A DNA stretch of 64,000 bases from Phlegmacium glaucopus (lineage: Eukaryota > Basidiomycota > Agaricomycetes > Agaricales > Cortinariaceae): assembly GCA_015039465.1 (NCBI GenBank), contig MU130378.1:872570-936569 (forward strand), read 5' to 3'. Positions 10,925 to 25,218 of the stretch are shown here, one piece after another. A model generated the notes under the pieces. That model worked only from the letters and a program-made list of their open reading frames with translations. It had not been told where the DNA came from and did not search any database. A program made the translations under genes and the position numbers. How positions within the stretch are numbered: the first letter of the stretch is position 1; each line of letters opens with the position of its first letter.

Positions 10925-12715
10925 ATGCTGTCGACAGCCCCTGTTGAGCTTACCTTTGACGACGACGAATGGAAGCTACCATCACTTGCTCCAAGAATGT
11001 ATAGGGCAGCGAGCGTCGGTAGCTGGGGAGTAACATCCATTGGGCGAGGTTTTGACTGGAGCACTGAAGCTTCACTTTCAAAGGTCTTTGAAACGCCGTC
11101 GACACAACTTCAAGAAGAAGAAGCGACGGATACGGATGACGAGTACCGAGTAGCCCACGGTCGTGACCATTCTATCTTAGACAAGCCTACAAAGTCCCTT
11201 TTTATGCCTTCTCGCTCTCCCTCCATCGACATTTCTCCAGCAGCATGTCGGCCACAAACGCCCCACATTCCGCCGTTACCACCGTCACCTTCATCTCCAC
11301 GGCCTCGCAGAAGATCTTCCCAGCAGCGAGTTTCTCTAATCGCCGGACGTGTACTTATTGCTCCCATCGATCCCCCTTCACCACCACCAATGCTTTCAGA
11401 AAATCTGAAGCGTACACCAAGCTCAGGTAGTCTTCTGAGCACGGCAGCGAGCACCCGAGCCCCTTCACCATCTTCCGATCCCCAGTCATTCCTTGGAGGC
11501 CGAGACATATCGGAATTCTTGATCGAAGGGGAAATCGGTCGAGGTGCATATGGTCTTGTAAAACGAGCACGAGAGATTCAACCAGATGGCTCCTTCGGGG
11601 TAAGTATACTCTGTCTGACCATCGTTGGGCCCATTGTATAATGCCTCTCATTAGCCGCCTTTGGTTATCAAGCAAGTCATCAAATCTCGTATCCTTGCTG
11701 ATTGCTGGAAAAAGCATCCACGTTATGGCACTATTCCTATTGAAATATATGTCATGTCTGCCCTCTCCCATAAACCCTTCATTTTACCACCACCTCGTCC
11801 ATGGGCTCCTTCACGAGCGTTGAAGTCAGGAGAACCAGACTCTCCTCGACCCGATAACGACTCTGTTTCAACAGAAGAAATAGACTGGATAGAGGGCAAA
11901 GTAACGATGGGGCATCCGAACATATGTCCCCTTAACGATTTTTTCGAAGATAACCATTATTATTATCTGGTATTACCGTCAATGACGCCGGACCATAAAC
12001 CTAATCAACCTCCCCCTCCTTCGGACCTTTTCGATTTGGTCGAAACGTATCCTCATGGATTGCCGGCGCATCTTATCAGGACCTACCTTGGTCAGATTGC
12101 AGATGCGGTATGTTTTCTTCATTCGCAGGGAATCGGTAAGCTTGATTGTTCATCTTATGTTGTGAATATATGCCAATAATGAAATAGTACACCGCGATAT
12201 TAAAGACGAAAACGTCGTACTGGGTCCAAACGGGAAATGTATATTGATAGACTTTGGGAGCTCTGGCCTGGTCAGGAAAGCAGGTTGGGACACGTTTAGT
12301 GGAACGCAAGTCAAGCATTTTTCCATCGTTTTTTTTTAAAAAAAGTAACATTTATTATAGGCTTGACTATGCGGGACCAGAGATTCTACGGGGTGAAAGA
12401 TATTATGGGAAGGAACAAGATGTATGGGCTTTCGGTGTGGTTGCGTATGTGCTGCTAGTGGGCGAATGCCCGTTCATGACTGCGGCAGAGGCTCAAGAAG
12501 GATTTGAATCGCCGTTTTCTAATGCATCTATATGCTTAGACGAAAGATGTGCAGAGGGGAAAGAAAATGAAGGAGAGGAAGTTGATGGAGGCGGTGCGCT
12601 AGGAGATGCGTCTGCGCTCGTGCGAGCATGCCTGCAAGTTGATGTGAAAGCGCGACCTACATTTGAGAAGATACTACAAAGCCGGGTGCTAGCTGGTAAC
12701 GGCGGATGGGCATGA
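10925..12715 (+). CDS. PSK1: PAS-kinase-like serine/threonine protein kinase
   Basis: Probable nutrient-sensing kinase of the PAS kinase (Psk1/Psk2/PASK) group. Exons: 10925-11599, 11655-12135, 12188-12305, 12361-12715; 542 aa. Kinase landmarks in order: Gly-loop GEIGRGAYGLV, the ATP Lys in LVIKQVIK, the PASK-type DCW, DLFDLVETYPHG, HRDIKDENVVL, DFGSSGLVRKAGWDTFSGT, an APE-equivalent AGPE, and DVWAFGVVAYVLLVGECPF. The third intron starts with GC (AC|GCAAGT) and is needed to keep frame. The N-terminal 190 residues are Ser/Pro-rich and show no PAS domain that I can see, unlike yeast Psk1. An in-frame upstream ATG at 10736 would add 63 residues; the 10925 start is a choice, not proven. Confidence 0.85.
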
Positions 12716-13180
12716 AAAGTATTAGAAACTTAGAAAATGCAAGAGTGTGTATGTATAACAATTGTAAAAATATAATGGAATGGCCGGGGAGTCATCCGGA
12801 GCCGATATCACGGCCGGCGAGTCATCGATTACCTGATCAGCCATCAGAGATCTCCAATCGATAAATTTTTTTGGTTTGGACCAGTATAACTAGGACAAAC
12901 ATCTAAAGTCTTCCCCTTGCCCACCCTCCTTTTCCCAAACCACCATCTTCCTCCCTACCTCCAGTATACTTGCTCAATAAGTGAGTTTTTCTTCCTCAAA
13001 CAACATTGTTCTCACTTATTTCACTTTATCCATCTTTTCGTCGCTAATGGATCCTATCTCTGCCCTCTCGATGCGATCTGCCTAATTTTTTTTTTTTTTT
13101 TTTTCCAATATTCATATCATGTGCGATCTTTTCCGATCTTCTTTACTTACTTGGTCCTATATCCATAGAACTCATCTGAA
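12716..13180 (+). promoter_or_regulatory. EF-1alpha promoter and 5' leader with a candidate 188-nt leader intron
   Basis: The gap contains two copies of a 15-bp element with a Gcn4/AP-1-like core (listed separately), a CT-rich block at 12900-12965 typical of strong fungal promoters, and a candidate 5' leader intron from GTGAGT at 12981 to ATCCATAG at 13168, twelve bases before the start codon. A run of about 18 T lies inside that intron. Introns in the leader are common in fungal EF-1alpha genes; here it is inferred from splice signals only. Confidence 0.6.
12782..12826. repeat. twin 15-bp direct repeat with Gcn4/AP-1-like core
   Basis: GGCCGGGGAGTCATC at 12782-12796 and GGCCGGCGAGTCATC at 12812-12826 differ at one base and are spaced 30 bp start to start. 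Each contains GATGACTC on the minus strand, close to the Gcn4/AP-1 site. They lie between the kinase stop codon and the EF-1alpha promoter. Confidence 0.7.
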
Positions 13181-15011
<1,831 letters not shown>

Positions 15012-15322
15012 ACTAGATGTAGCATCTTTGTATCAATTTGTGATCTCGTCTCGTTTTTTCCTTTCTCTCTTTCATATTGGTACTCATATCCTGCACCGTG
15101 TTTCTCGCTGTCACCATCATCATCTGTATTCACGATCACGAAGCCTGGTGTCGGCGTTCTCGCCTTATGCAACCCCGCCCTGTCGATGTCTACGAAAAGA
15201 AACCATACCTTCGCATCTTGTATTACCTGTAGTAATTGTGATAGCATGATTCCGAGGCATTTTAAAAATCTTAAATTGAAATTTGACCTCCTATTAAAGT
15301 TGGTCTGGTAGAGAAGGAATTT
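15012..15322. other. convergent intergenic region, no gene seen
   Basis: About 310 bp between the EF-1alpha stop codon and the stop codon of the hydrolase gene on the other strand. It holds the two 3' ends. A 107-residue minus-strand open frame crossing 14924-15247 is antisense to the EF-1alpha tail and has no family match. Confidence 0.5.
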
Positions 15323-16804
15323 CTAACAAACATGCTCAGGCTCTTTTACCTGCGAAGCTTTGGGTCCTAGGTCTCTGCCTACGGTTCTTTCAAATACTTC
15401 CATCATGAAGGCAAATAGGGATCGTGTCAATGCTGCGTCCCAGCGGCCCTTGGAATGTTCATCACGGATGAAAGCGTGTTGGGCCTGGACTTCAAGAAAC
15501 TAGGAAAACGATATGTTTGTGAATGGATATGTTAGTCATGAAAATAAAATGAATGAATACAGATACGGGCACGTTTGCGTCCTCTAGCGTTGTACGAATG
15601 AGATCTCTACCCTTGCGAGGGACATGCGTGTCCTTGATTTATTCTATTTGAGCATATCAAGAATGGTTTTATGTTTAAGGCATTTACCTGTTTGCCAAAT
15701 ATCATCTAGGAAGTACAATCAGGCAAACGTTTAAAAGCCGATAGGAAATGCGTACCACAAGTTCGCCTTTACCGGTCAAATCTCCATTGCGCACTTTTAT
15801 GAGTGTGTCGTCATTCTTGCCTTTACCTAGAGAAGCGCCATGGATATCTGTAGCGAAGAAGCATACGGAAGCTAAGACCCGAGGGTCGAAAGCAGCCTAT
15901 CAAAGAGATTCAGTGGTGAACGACTAAGCGGCAGCTAGGAGAAGGTGCCTTACACGGAAAGCCTGAAAAGAAAATTTGCAACTTTAGTATCAAGTAGAAT
16001 GAGGGCCTCTCGAGGCATACTAGATGGCCTCCTAGACACATTCCAGTGGCTGAAAAAAATAAAATCAAGAACTCTCTTGAGAAAATCAATACTATGGTAC
16101 CTGCGATCCTGCCGTTACAGTTGTCCAGAGATACGAGGAGATCGATTGCTAAAGTGGCGTCCTAAGAAATGTAGCATTAATCGTATAGTAACGTCGGCGA
16201 GCTATTTTCTCTACCTCATCATAGGCTTCCAGTCGTTTCTCCACCTATGCGTTTCTGATTGGCTTCACTCGCTCAACGAGAGTCAGGAATGTTGGAGTGA
16301 CCTTGTAGTTGTTCCCTCTATCGGTTCCTGAAAAGGGTTTAAATTCTTACTAAATGTAAAGCACAAAGACAAACTCACCTTCAGTATCGTAGGGGATAGG
16401 CTCAGGTCCTTCAAACTCATGATATACAGATGGGCAGGCTGATGAGGGGATTGTTAATTAAACTCGTTTTACGTGGTGTAATAATTGCGTTCGCACCAAC
16501 AACGTATCCTTGACTTGCTATTTGCCCCGCAAAGCGTTCGACGGGACCAGTTACTTGGTATATTTCACTAAATGAATCTCAGGGGTTTCCGCGTACTTGG
16601 ATTGGCCGCAGAAACGTACCTAAAGACTACAACGCCTTCAAGTATGTTAGTATCATTGAAATATTATGCCAAGAATGGGGCGAAACCTGGAAATTTGGCG
16701 TGAGGATGATCTAGTATTGCTGGAGAGATAATGAATATGCGGATTGGATTGCCGTTCTCGTGCAGTTTTGTTGGTAGATCATGGTATGTTTTGGTGATAA
16801 GCAT
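15323..16804 (-). CDS. dienelactone-hydrolase-family alpha/beta hydrolase, highly intron-split
   Basis: Alpha/beta hydrolase related to carboxymethylenebutenolidase. Exons: 16804-16687, 16635-16620, 16567-16497, 16438-16379, 16327-16302, 16244-16215, 16161-16101, 16049-16021, 15962-15954, 15896-15756, 15705-15688, 15632-15567, 15499-15323; 273 aa. Joined motifs: FPGVVVFSEIYQVTGPVERF, PSVYHEFEGPEPIPYD, AYDEDATLAIDLL, the nucleophile-elbow Cys in TGMCLGGHLAFR, FGKQDTHVPRKGRDLI, AQHAFIRDE with the catalytic His. Exons of 16, 26, 18 and 9 nt are all required to restore the conserved text; the 9-nt exon encodes Ala-Phe-Arg. The start is the Met of MLITKTYHDLPTKL. Substrate unknown. Confidence 0.85.
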
Positions 16805-16918
16805 GTTGATCTGGCTTACGTACAAATCTGCTGTTGGCAAACGTGGGTCGGCACGCAATGGTATGGACGTCAGTGACCATGTCTTTCTTTAACCTTTCTC
16901 TCTCTCTTATATATCGCA

Positions 16919-17770
16919 ATGCCTGACCCCATTGCTCACATCCGTTCCTATGAAGCTAAGGACAAAAAATTGGTTCAGTTCATGATTGGGAAAGCCAACT
17001 TTGCAACCCTCGCTGTCGCCAACCAACGTGGTACTACTAAATTTCTCCATTTCTACCATTGCAACTCACTTATGGAAAAATTCCAGTTTACACTAACCCC
17101 GTAACCCTCGCTATATGGATTGCGCTGTCCTCAGTATTCGTGCAATATATGAAGTGGTGGCCTATACCTTCGTTAGGATGGCTTGGCTATCTAAAACCTT
17201 TGCCAGCTTTCGCGTCCATGGCAGTCCCAATAATGTTCTTTGTCGATTGGTAACTTTTAATTTCTCAAGTTCCTCTTTAACTATACTGACTTTCTGAAAA
17301 GGATAAACCGTCCTTACTTTGAGAACCAAACTCAAGAGGTTCTTCGTTCATCGGACTTGCACGACATCCCGGCTTATTATTCTAACAAACCTGGTTCAGG
17401 TTTCTGGCTTCTCGAATACGGAGACAGATTCGTAGGCCTTATTGCTGTAGATGCGACAAACAACGAGTCCGACGACTCTTCTGTAAGTGAAATCAAAGGA
17501 AAAACGGCGACTATTCGACATTTCTTTGTTGACGAAGCTTTCCGGGCGACCAATATACAAGAGGATTTACTTCAACATGCTGTTAAGCATGCATTCAAAG
17601 ATCCTAAAGTTCAGCGTATTGAAGCTTTTGATTCACCTCTCGTGCCGTATCTTCGCACCTGTTTGCGAAACACAGGCTTTCAACTCGATCACAATACGAA
17701 AAAAATTGGTTTGCTTGGGTGGAGTTTAGGTGTTCGGTATCTGAATAGAGATGGGTGGAAGGAGGAGTAA
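16919..17770 (+). CDS. membrane-anchored GNAT-like acetyltransferase
   Basis: Exons: 16919-17030, 17087-17249, 17302-17770; 247 aa. The N-terminal third (HIRSYEAKDKKLVQFMIGKA) and C-terminal part (GFWLLEYGDRFVGLIAVDA, TATIRHFFVDEAFRA) follow the layout of GNAT acetyltransferases. Exon 2 encodes a hydrophobic segment (TLAIWIALSSVFVQY, then PAFASMAVPIMFFVDW), consistent with one or two membrane passes as in NAT8-type enzymes. The acetyl-CoA loop, usually R-x-x-G-x-G/A, reads RATNIQ here, so activity is uncertain. Its start codon is 114 bp from the hydrolase start on the other strand, so they may share a promoter. Substrate unknown. Confidence 0.72.
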
Positions 17771-17857
17771 ATGTTTATTTGATATTTGTTGTCGAAAGAA
17801 CTTGACTGGAGTTGTAAATAACTTTTGAATCAAAATCATGTCTTTCGAAACCTCAAG

Positions 17858-19124
17858 ATGGCTCTCTTCACTTCCACCATCAAGGATGATGCGCAAAGAT
17901 TTCCTCTCGTAATCCTCCAATCTTCTCTTGCACAATCATGCCTACCTATTCTTCGTCACGTCGTTAACGACCCAAAATCAAGTTTCACCCTGCTTTTTTG
18001 TCTGCTATATTCTCCATCTAGCTTGGCTGGCAATATTTCATCTGACACCCTTAAGATTCATGATTGGCTTGATCATGTTCCAGGATACCGTGATGCTTCA
18101 AGTATGCCATCTGACCTACTTGAAATCGTTGAAAAAGGTATACACGATCGCTTAGACGCGTGGTCCTCATTGAAATAAATTTCCAGCACTTCAAGTGACT
18201 TCAGGACCAGTAAACGTTATCATAGACTCTCTAGATACTCTTTTATCCGACAAAGAGTCTTCCTCAGAGACATACTTATGTCTCTCCTCATTATACGCGC
18301 TCGTGAAAAACCGCCCTGGTGCGTAATCTATCATCCACGTCCATTTCTTGACGAAATAAATACATACATTTCAGGAACACGCCTAATTCTTCACTCCCAA
18401 TCCCCATCAAACATCCTACCTCTAATAACCCAAACCGCCTTTTCATCTTCTCTCTTACATATAATTGTCCACCCGCCCGTGCTTCTCAATTACATCGCGA
18501 CTGAATTTCTAATGCCCCCACCCCCACTAACTCCTTTGCCGAAATTCTGGAGTCTATTTCTGCCTATAAGTGAAAGGGTTCATGATACTGAACAGTTAGT
18601 CTTTGGAGCGGATGGAGAAGGTAGCGGACACCAGACAGAATTTGTGGTCGAAGTTGTCGCAAGGGAAGGTAGTGGCCGGAATCGAGGTGTAGAGCGTGCT
18701 CTTGAGGGTTGGTCGACAATCCAGGGAGGTCCTTGCGAGCTGACTAGTTTGGAAAGCTTGAGTCATCTATTAAAGAAACAAAAAGTGGTAAGAACCTTCT
18801 TTACTAGGCTTCTCATGCATTCAAAATTTTCTAAACCCGCTATTTTTACAGCACATTGATGCTCCAGATCCAACACAGAATCTATCGTTCAATCTGAGCT
18901 TAACTTCCTCTCAACAACAGTCTCGAGCTCAAGTTCCACTGCCTTACGTGCACGAAGGTTATTAAATCCTTCAGACACAATATCTATTTAAATCTAAACA
19001 TTTGCGAGCAGGTCAACCAACAGCGAAACAAACTCCAAGTACTGCACCCATCGCTATTTTCTACGACCCTGATTCAGCGGACGACATCGACGATGATGAC
19101 CCAGATGAAGATCTAGATATATAA
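17858..19124 (+). CDS. ELP5: Elongator complex subunit 5
   Basis: RecA-like accessory subunit (Elp4-Elp5-Elp6 ring) of Elongator, which modifies wobble uridines of tRNA. Exons: 17858-18137, 18187-18318, 18375-18787, 18852-18957, 19012-19124; 347 aa. Evidence: ALQVTSGPVNVIIDSLDTLL matches the Walker-B-like strand of the fold, and the C-terminus VPLPYVHEG followed by AIFYDPDSADDIDDDDPDED is the diagnostic acidic tail of Elp5. The start ATG has an AAG context and begins MALFTSTIKDD. Tandem with the GNAT gene, only 87 bp apart. Confidence 0.9.
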
Positions 19125-19280
19125 CTTAGTTTCCCGGGACAAAAATATTTTAGATTGCCCAGATTATTTTAACGTGCCCCCTGGGCTATAAACAAAAATC
19201 GGGCTATCCCTAAATCTGTATTGTATTTATTATTATTGCTTGTTTCTACGAGCTGAGCAGCAGGATCTAGAGTTTTTGAT

Positions 19281-21091
19281 TTATGATGCGATATACATTG
19301 ACATGGGCCTCGACTGGGAACGAGGGACCGAAGTCGTGATGTTGCGTTTCGTGGAGGAGGTAGCACGGGATGGATTTCCACCAAAGGCCATTGGCAGCGA
19401 AAATCGGCGTTGGGATTTGATTTCCTTGAGTGTCTTTGGTCGAGCATGATATTCATATGTATACTTCTCATCGATGTTGTTATCGGCATGACTAGTGTCT
19501 TCAACATTAAAACTCTGCCCGATGGAAGGAACTGCAGATTTTGTTGACCTTGGAACCCTATTCCGCTGGTAAGGTGACCAAGAAGGTAGAGATAGAAGGA
19601 AGCGGCGTCCTGATGGTAGAGGCATGGTGTCTGCCTGTGCATTGGAATCTACAGGCTTGGATAAGTTCTTGGCTGCTAATGACTTAGGATGAGCCGTATG
19701 TGCTTGGGTGTCTTCTAATATTGTCCCTTTCGGCGTAAACAGCCTTTTGAGTCGACCGAATATACCTTTGGATTTTTTAACTGGCTTGGACGGACTAAGC
19801 TGCTGGGGATCTAAGGCGCCAACTGACAGTGGGAAATCATAGGAGAGGTCATTGTAATATAAATCTGCATTTCTCCTGCTAGGGATCTCTGTCCCTTCGC
19901 CATGCTGTTGTTGTACACTGGACGTCGACGACACAATCATAGAGACATCCGAGGAAGTGCTAAATTCAGCCATCTCAGGACCACCAACCTGCAATGGAGG
20001 GAGTGAGACGAAGGAGCCATCATATCCTGGCGTGGAATGGGCCGATGGAAGGGTGTCTCGAATTCTCGCGATAGCTTCGTCGTCATGGTCGGAGGCGCAC
20101 GAGGAGAGCAGTGACAATGAATCTAATTCCAGAGAAGATTCTGAAATTGTTTCTGGACGGGAAATTGTTGGGTCTAAGGATAAAGTCCAAGTGTTGTTAC
20201 CATCGGGCTGAGATAAGAGGAGTGGGTGTGGATAAAGCTCTGATGAATAGTTTCGACCAGTATGCGAGTCTCCGGGTACCTGCTCTAGGAAGTTCGTTTT
20301 ATCCAGAAAGGTGTCGAAGTTGCCGAGTAGAGTATGATTATCAAAACTAGGACGAGCTATTTCCGTGGGTTTCCTGAGAGAACTGCAAGAATGAATTGTC
20401 TCCTGATCGATATCTCCTGGTTCTGAAGCAAACGAAAACTTTCGCGATAGAGTTGAGCTTGGAGAATCCATGGGGTAATCTGAGACTGATGGTTGGCGAA
20501 GCGAAAGTGTTTCCAGAGACAGGTTTCTTTCGAAGGCAAGCGGAGGTGACTCGTGAGACGAACAGAATGACGGGCAGGAATATGGGGCTGGATATTCTCC
20601 AGGAAACGAATTGCAGTCAGGAATGGCATTATCTTGAGAAGATGCCAAAGTAGATTGTGACTCCAATGACTGAGAATCTGAAGAAGCAAGTAACGCTCCT
20701 GGCGCATCTGTCTCGCTCCTTGATATGGACTTCAAACGAATGTTAGAAACGATAAGTGGCTATATGCTATGTGAGTAAGGCGAACCATGTGATTTGAGGG
20801 CGGCGCTGTATTCGGAGGCTGCCAAAAGCATTAATGATGGCAACAAAACAAACAGGAAAATGGCACCTCCGGACAATCAAGATCAACAGAATTGGAGGGT
20901 GTCGGAGGGTCATGGTCGTCGCCTACACCTTCAAAAGAAATGAGTCAAGGCGAGAGATATATTCAAGGGGAATAAACGGAACGGTTGATTGCAGCAACTT
21001 CTGACTCCATCTCATATTGAGGGAGAGACCATTCTGAAGACCAGGCGCCAGGAAGAGAAGGTGTAGAGAAACGGTAACTAAAAGAATGCAT
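19281..21091 (-). CDS. Ser-rich protein of unknown function
   Basis: I do not recognise this family. Exons: 21091-20983, 20928-20867, 20818-20786, 20729-19281; 550 aa. The product is rich in Ser, Pro and Asp throughout, with no signal peptide or membrane segment. The best-defined part is a basic patch, KPVKKSKGIFGRLKRLFTPK, near residue 350-370, and the C-terminal run TLKEIKSQRRFSLPMAFGG. Such features suit a regulated scaffold with many phosphorylation sites, but that is a guess. The first three small exons are supported by phase and splice signals only. The long last exon is a clear 483-codon open frame. Confidence 0.7.
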
Positions 21092-21299
21092 GATAAAAGA
21101 ACGTGGGGAAGGGGTGAAAGAGAAAAGGGAGAGAATGGCAGATTTATGAGCGGGTCGCTACTCGTGTCTCCCCGGGGCCCGAAGCCTAAGGATCGCGCGT
21201 AAATATAAGGTCACGTGCAAGTGAAATTTTGCCTACTTATAGTCTAGAATTTCAGAATAACACTCTTTATGTAAGTATATATAGGATATGCTTTAGCCT

Positions 21300-22881
<1,582 letters not shown>

Positions 22882-23055
22882 TCCTAGAAAGAAAACGAGA
22901 GTATGGGAGCGCTGAGCTCAGACTACTTATATACAGAGGGAGTGAGGTACAAGCGTATCCACTCCACTAAGATCGGCCAATCACGGGACGAAAAAAAAAA
23001 TGATCTAATCTAATGGCCAATCAGATCAGTATGACTCCAAGTTTTCTCAACCCCA

Positions 23056-25062
23056 ATGGCCGACGTTCAACCCCCAGCTCAAGAACCGTACGTTCTTATT
23101 CACATAATCATATAATTTCTGACACTAACATCCAAAAGAAATGAAGAGACAGGTCCATCCAAGAGCGAACTCAAGAAACGAGCAAAAGCGGCTGAGAAAG
23201 AGAAGAAAGCAGCTGAAAAGGCAGCAAAACAACAAGAGATAGCTCAACAAAAAGCTGATGCTGAAGTTGTCAGTAGCCACCATCGATTTACAATAATTAT
23301 TTCACAAGTTGTTTCTAGGATTTCGCCACAGAATTTTATGGCGATTTCCCTCTCAATCAATCCCAATCTCGACCTCGTCGGCCAAGGGATCAAATATCCT
23401 CTTTATCATCTCGTGTAGGAGAAACGGTTCTCTTCCGAGCCCGGGTTCAGACTTCTAGAGCTCAAGGCAACAAGATGGTCTTCCTCAATCTTCGTCAACA
23501 GACCGACTCTGTCCAGGCGCTTCTGATCGCGGCTCCAGAAAGAGTATCGAAACAAATGATCAAATGGGCGGCTAGCCTAGCTGATGAAAGCATTGTCCTT
23601 GTTGAAGGAATTGCTCGGAAGACACAAGAACCGATTAAGAGCGCGAGCGTTTCTGATGTCGAGGTTCATATTTCTCAGGTTGAATTCCGTTCTATTTAAT
23701 TTCTCAAGTCATTTACCAACCAGTGATTGCACAGATCCATTTGGTCTCTAGAATTGACGGTCGAATTCCGTTCAGTGTGGAAGATGCTAACCGTCCTGAG
23801 CCCGAAGGCGATTCCGCAGAGGTCCAATTCAAACGAGTCCTTCTCGAAACGCGTCTCAATCACAGAATCATAGATCTCCGTGTTAGTTGTGTCTGTTGTT
23901 CGCGAATGTGTCAACGCGACTGATAATGTGCGGTATTAGACACAAACCAACCAAGCTGTCTTTAAACTTCAAGGCGCAGTTGGAGATTTATTCCGCAATT
24001 ACTTGACTGCTAATGGTTTCTTGGAAATCCACAGTCCTAAATTGCAAGGTGCAGCGACCGAATCCGGAGCATCCGTTTTCAAAGTTGGTTATTTCAAAGG
24101 TCTGTGAATCACGACTATTATCACTGACAAGATCGCTAACAATATTGCACAGGTACTGCCTACCTGGCTCAATCTCCACAACTTGCCAAGCAGATGGCTA
24201 TCGCCGCTGATTTTGAACGCGTATATGAAATTGGACCAGTCTTCCGAGCTGAAGACTCGAATACTCATCGTCATATGACTGAGTTCATCGGGCTTGATCT
24301 GGAAATGGCTATTGAAGAGCACTACCATGAAGTTATGGAGCTACTGGACGGTATGCTCAAGAATATTTTCAGCGGTCTGCGTGAAAAATATAAGAAAGAA
24401 ATCGAGATCGTGCAGAAACAATTCCCAGCAGATGATTTCAAATGGAGAGAAGGGCCAGAGGGTACCTTGAAATTGACGTTCAAGGAAGCGACTGACATTT
24501 TGGCGGATGACGGAGTACCGAGGCAGGACCTGGACGACATCAGGCGCGTCATTGTGTTCTTTCTTCCAGGGGTATTTTATTCTGATAAAATATATCTCCA
24601 GCACTGAGAACGAAAAGCGACTTGGGAGGTTGATTAAAATCAAATATGACACCGACTATTACATCATTGATAAATTCCCAATGGCGCTCCGACCGTTTTA
24701 CACTATGCCTGATCCTGAAGATCCCGTGCGTTTTTAATTCTTCCCATTTGACTGATCTTGTTTCAAATTTGTTTTCTTGGCGACAGACACTTTCAAATTC
24801 GTATGATTTCTTCATGCGTGGGGAAGAAATCCTTTCTGGGGCACAGCGAATTCATGACCCCGAGCTGCTTTGTGAGAAGATGCGGAGTAAGGGAGTCGAT
24901 CCTGAGTCGATGAAAGGGTATGTGGATGGATTCCGAATGGGATGCCCACCACATGGAGGAGGAGGAATTGGGTTGGAACGAGTGTTGATGTTGTTCTTGA
25001 AACTGAACAACATTCGACGTGCATCGCTATTCCCTAGAGATCCGAAGAGACTGGAACCCTGA
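23056..25062 (+). CDS. DPS1: aspartyl-tRNA synthetase, cytosolic
   Basis: Class IIb synthetase charging tRNA-Asp. Exons: 23056-23087, 23139-23268, 23319-23678, 23735-23881, 23940-24099, 24153-24543, 24602-24725, 24787-25062; 539 aa. A Lys/Ala-rich N-terminal helix ([18 protein letters not shown]) precedes the OB-fold; catalytic text includes [50 protein letters not shown] (motif 2), [16 protein letters not shown] and [15 protein letters not shown] (motif 3). The sixth intron is best read with a GC donor (ATCAG|GCGCGT) because it restores [14 protein letters not shown]; a GT donor 20 bases later would also keep frame but replace STENEK by extra residues. Confidence 0.95.
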
Positions 25063-25218
25063 ATAGAGGACTGTAGCTCCACGTGAGAATGAAACGAAGA
25101 GAAGTAGATTATTAGTGTTGATCATTGTCAGCCGCTACAAAAGCGGTTTAGTTCGAGTACGACCCGATACTAATATGTAATCTCCTCTCAGCTTCCCTCT
25201 TCACAATAACCACCTCCA

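Noticed and set aside
13087..13104. Poly-T run as a transcription terminator
   Set aside because: It lies inside the probable EF-1alpha leader intron; in fungi it is more likely a polypyrimidine tract.
25138..25175. B-box-like GTTCGAGTACGACC as a tRNA gene
   Set aside because: No A box or cloverleaf can be formed around it, and it lies just after the AspRS stop codon.
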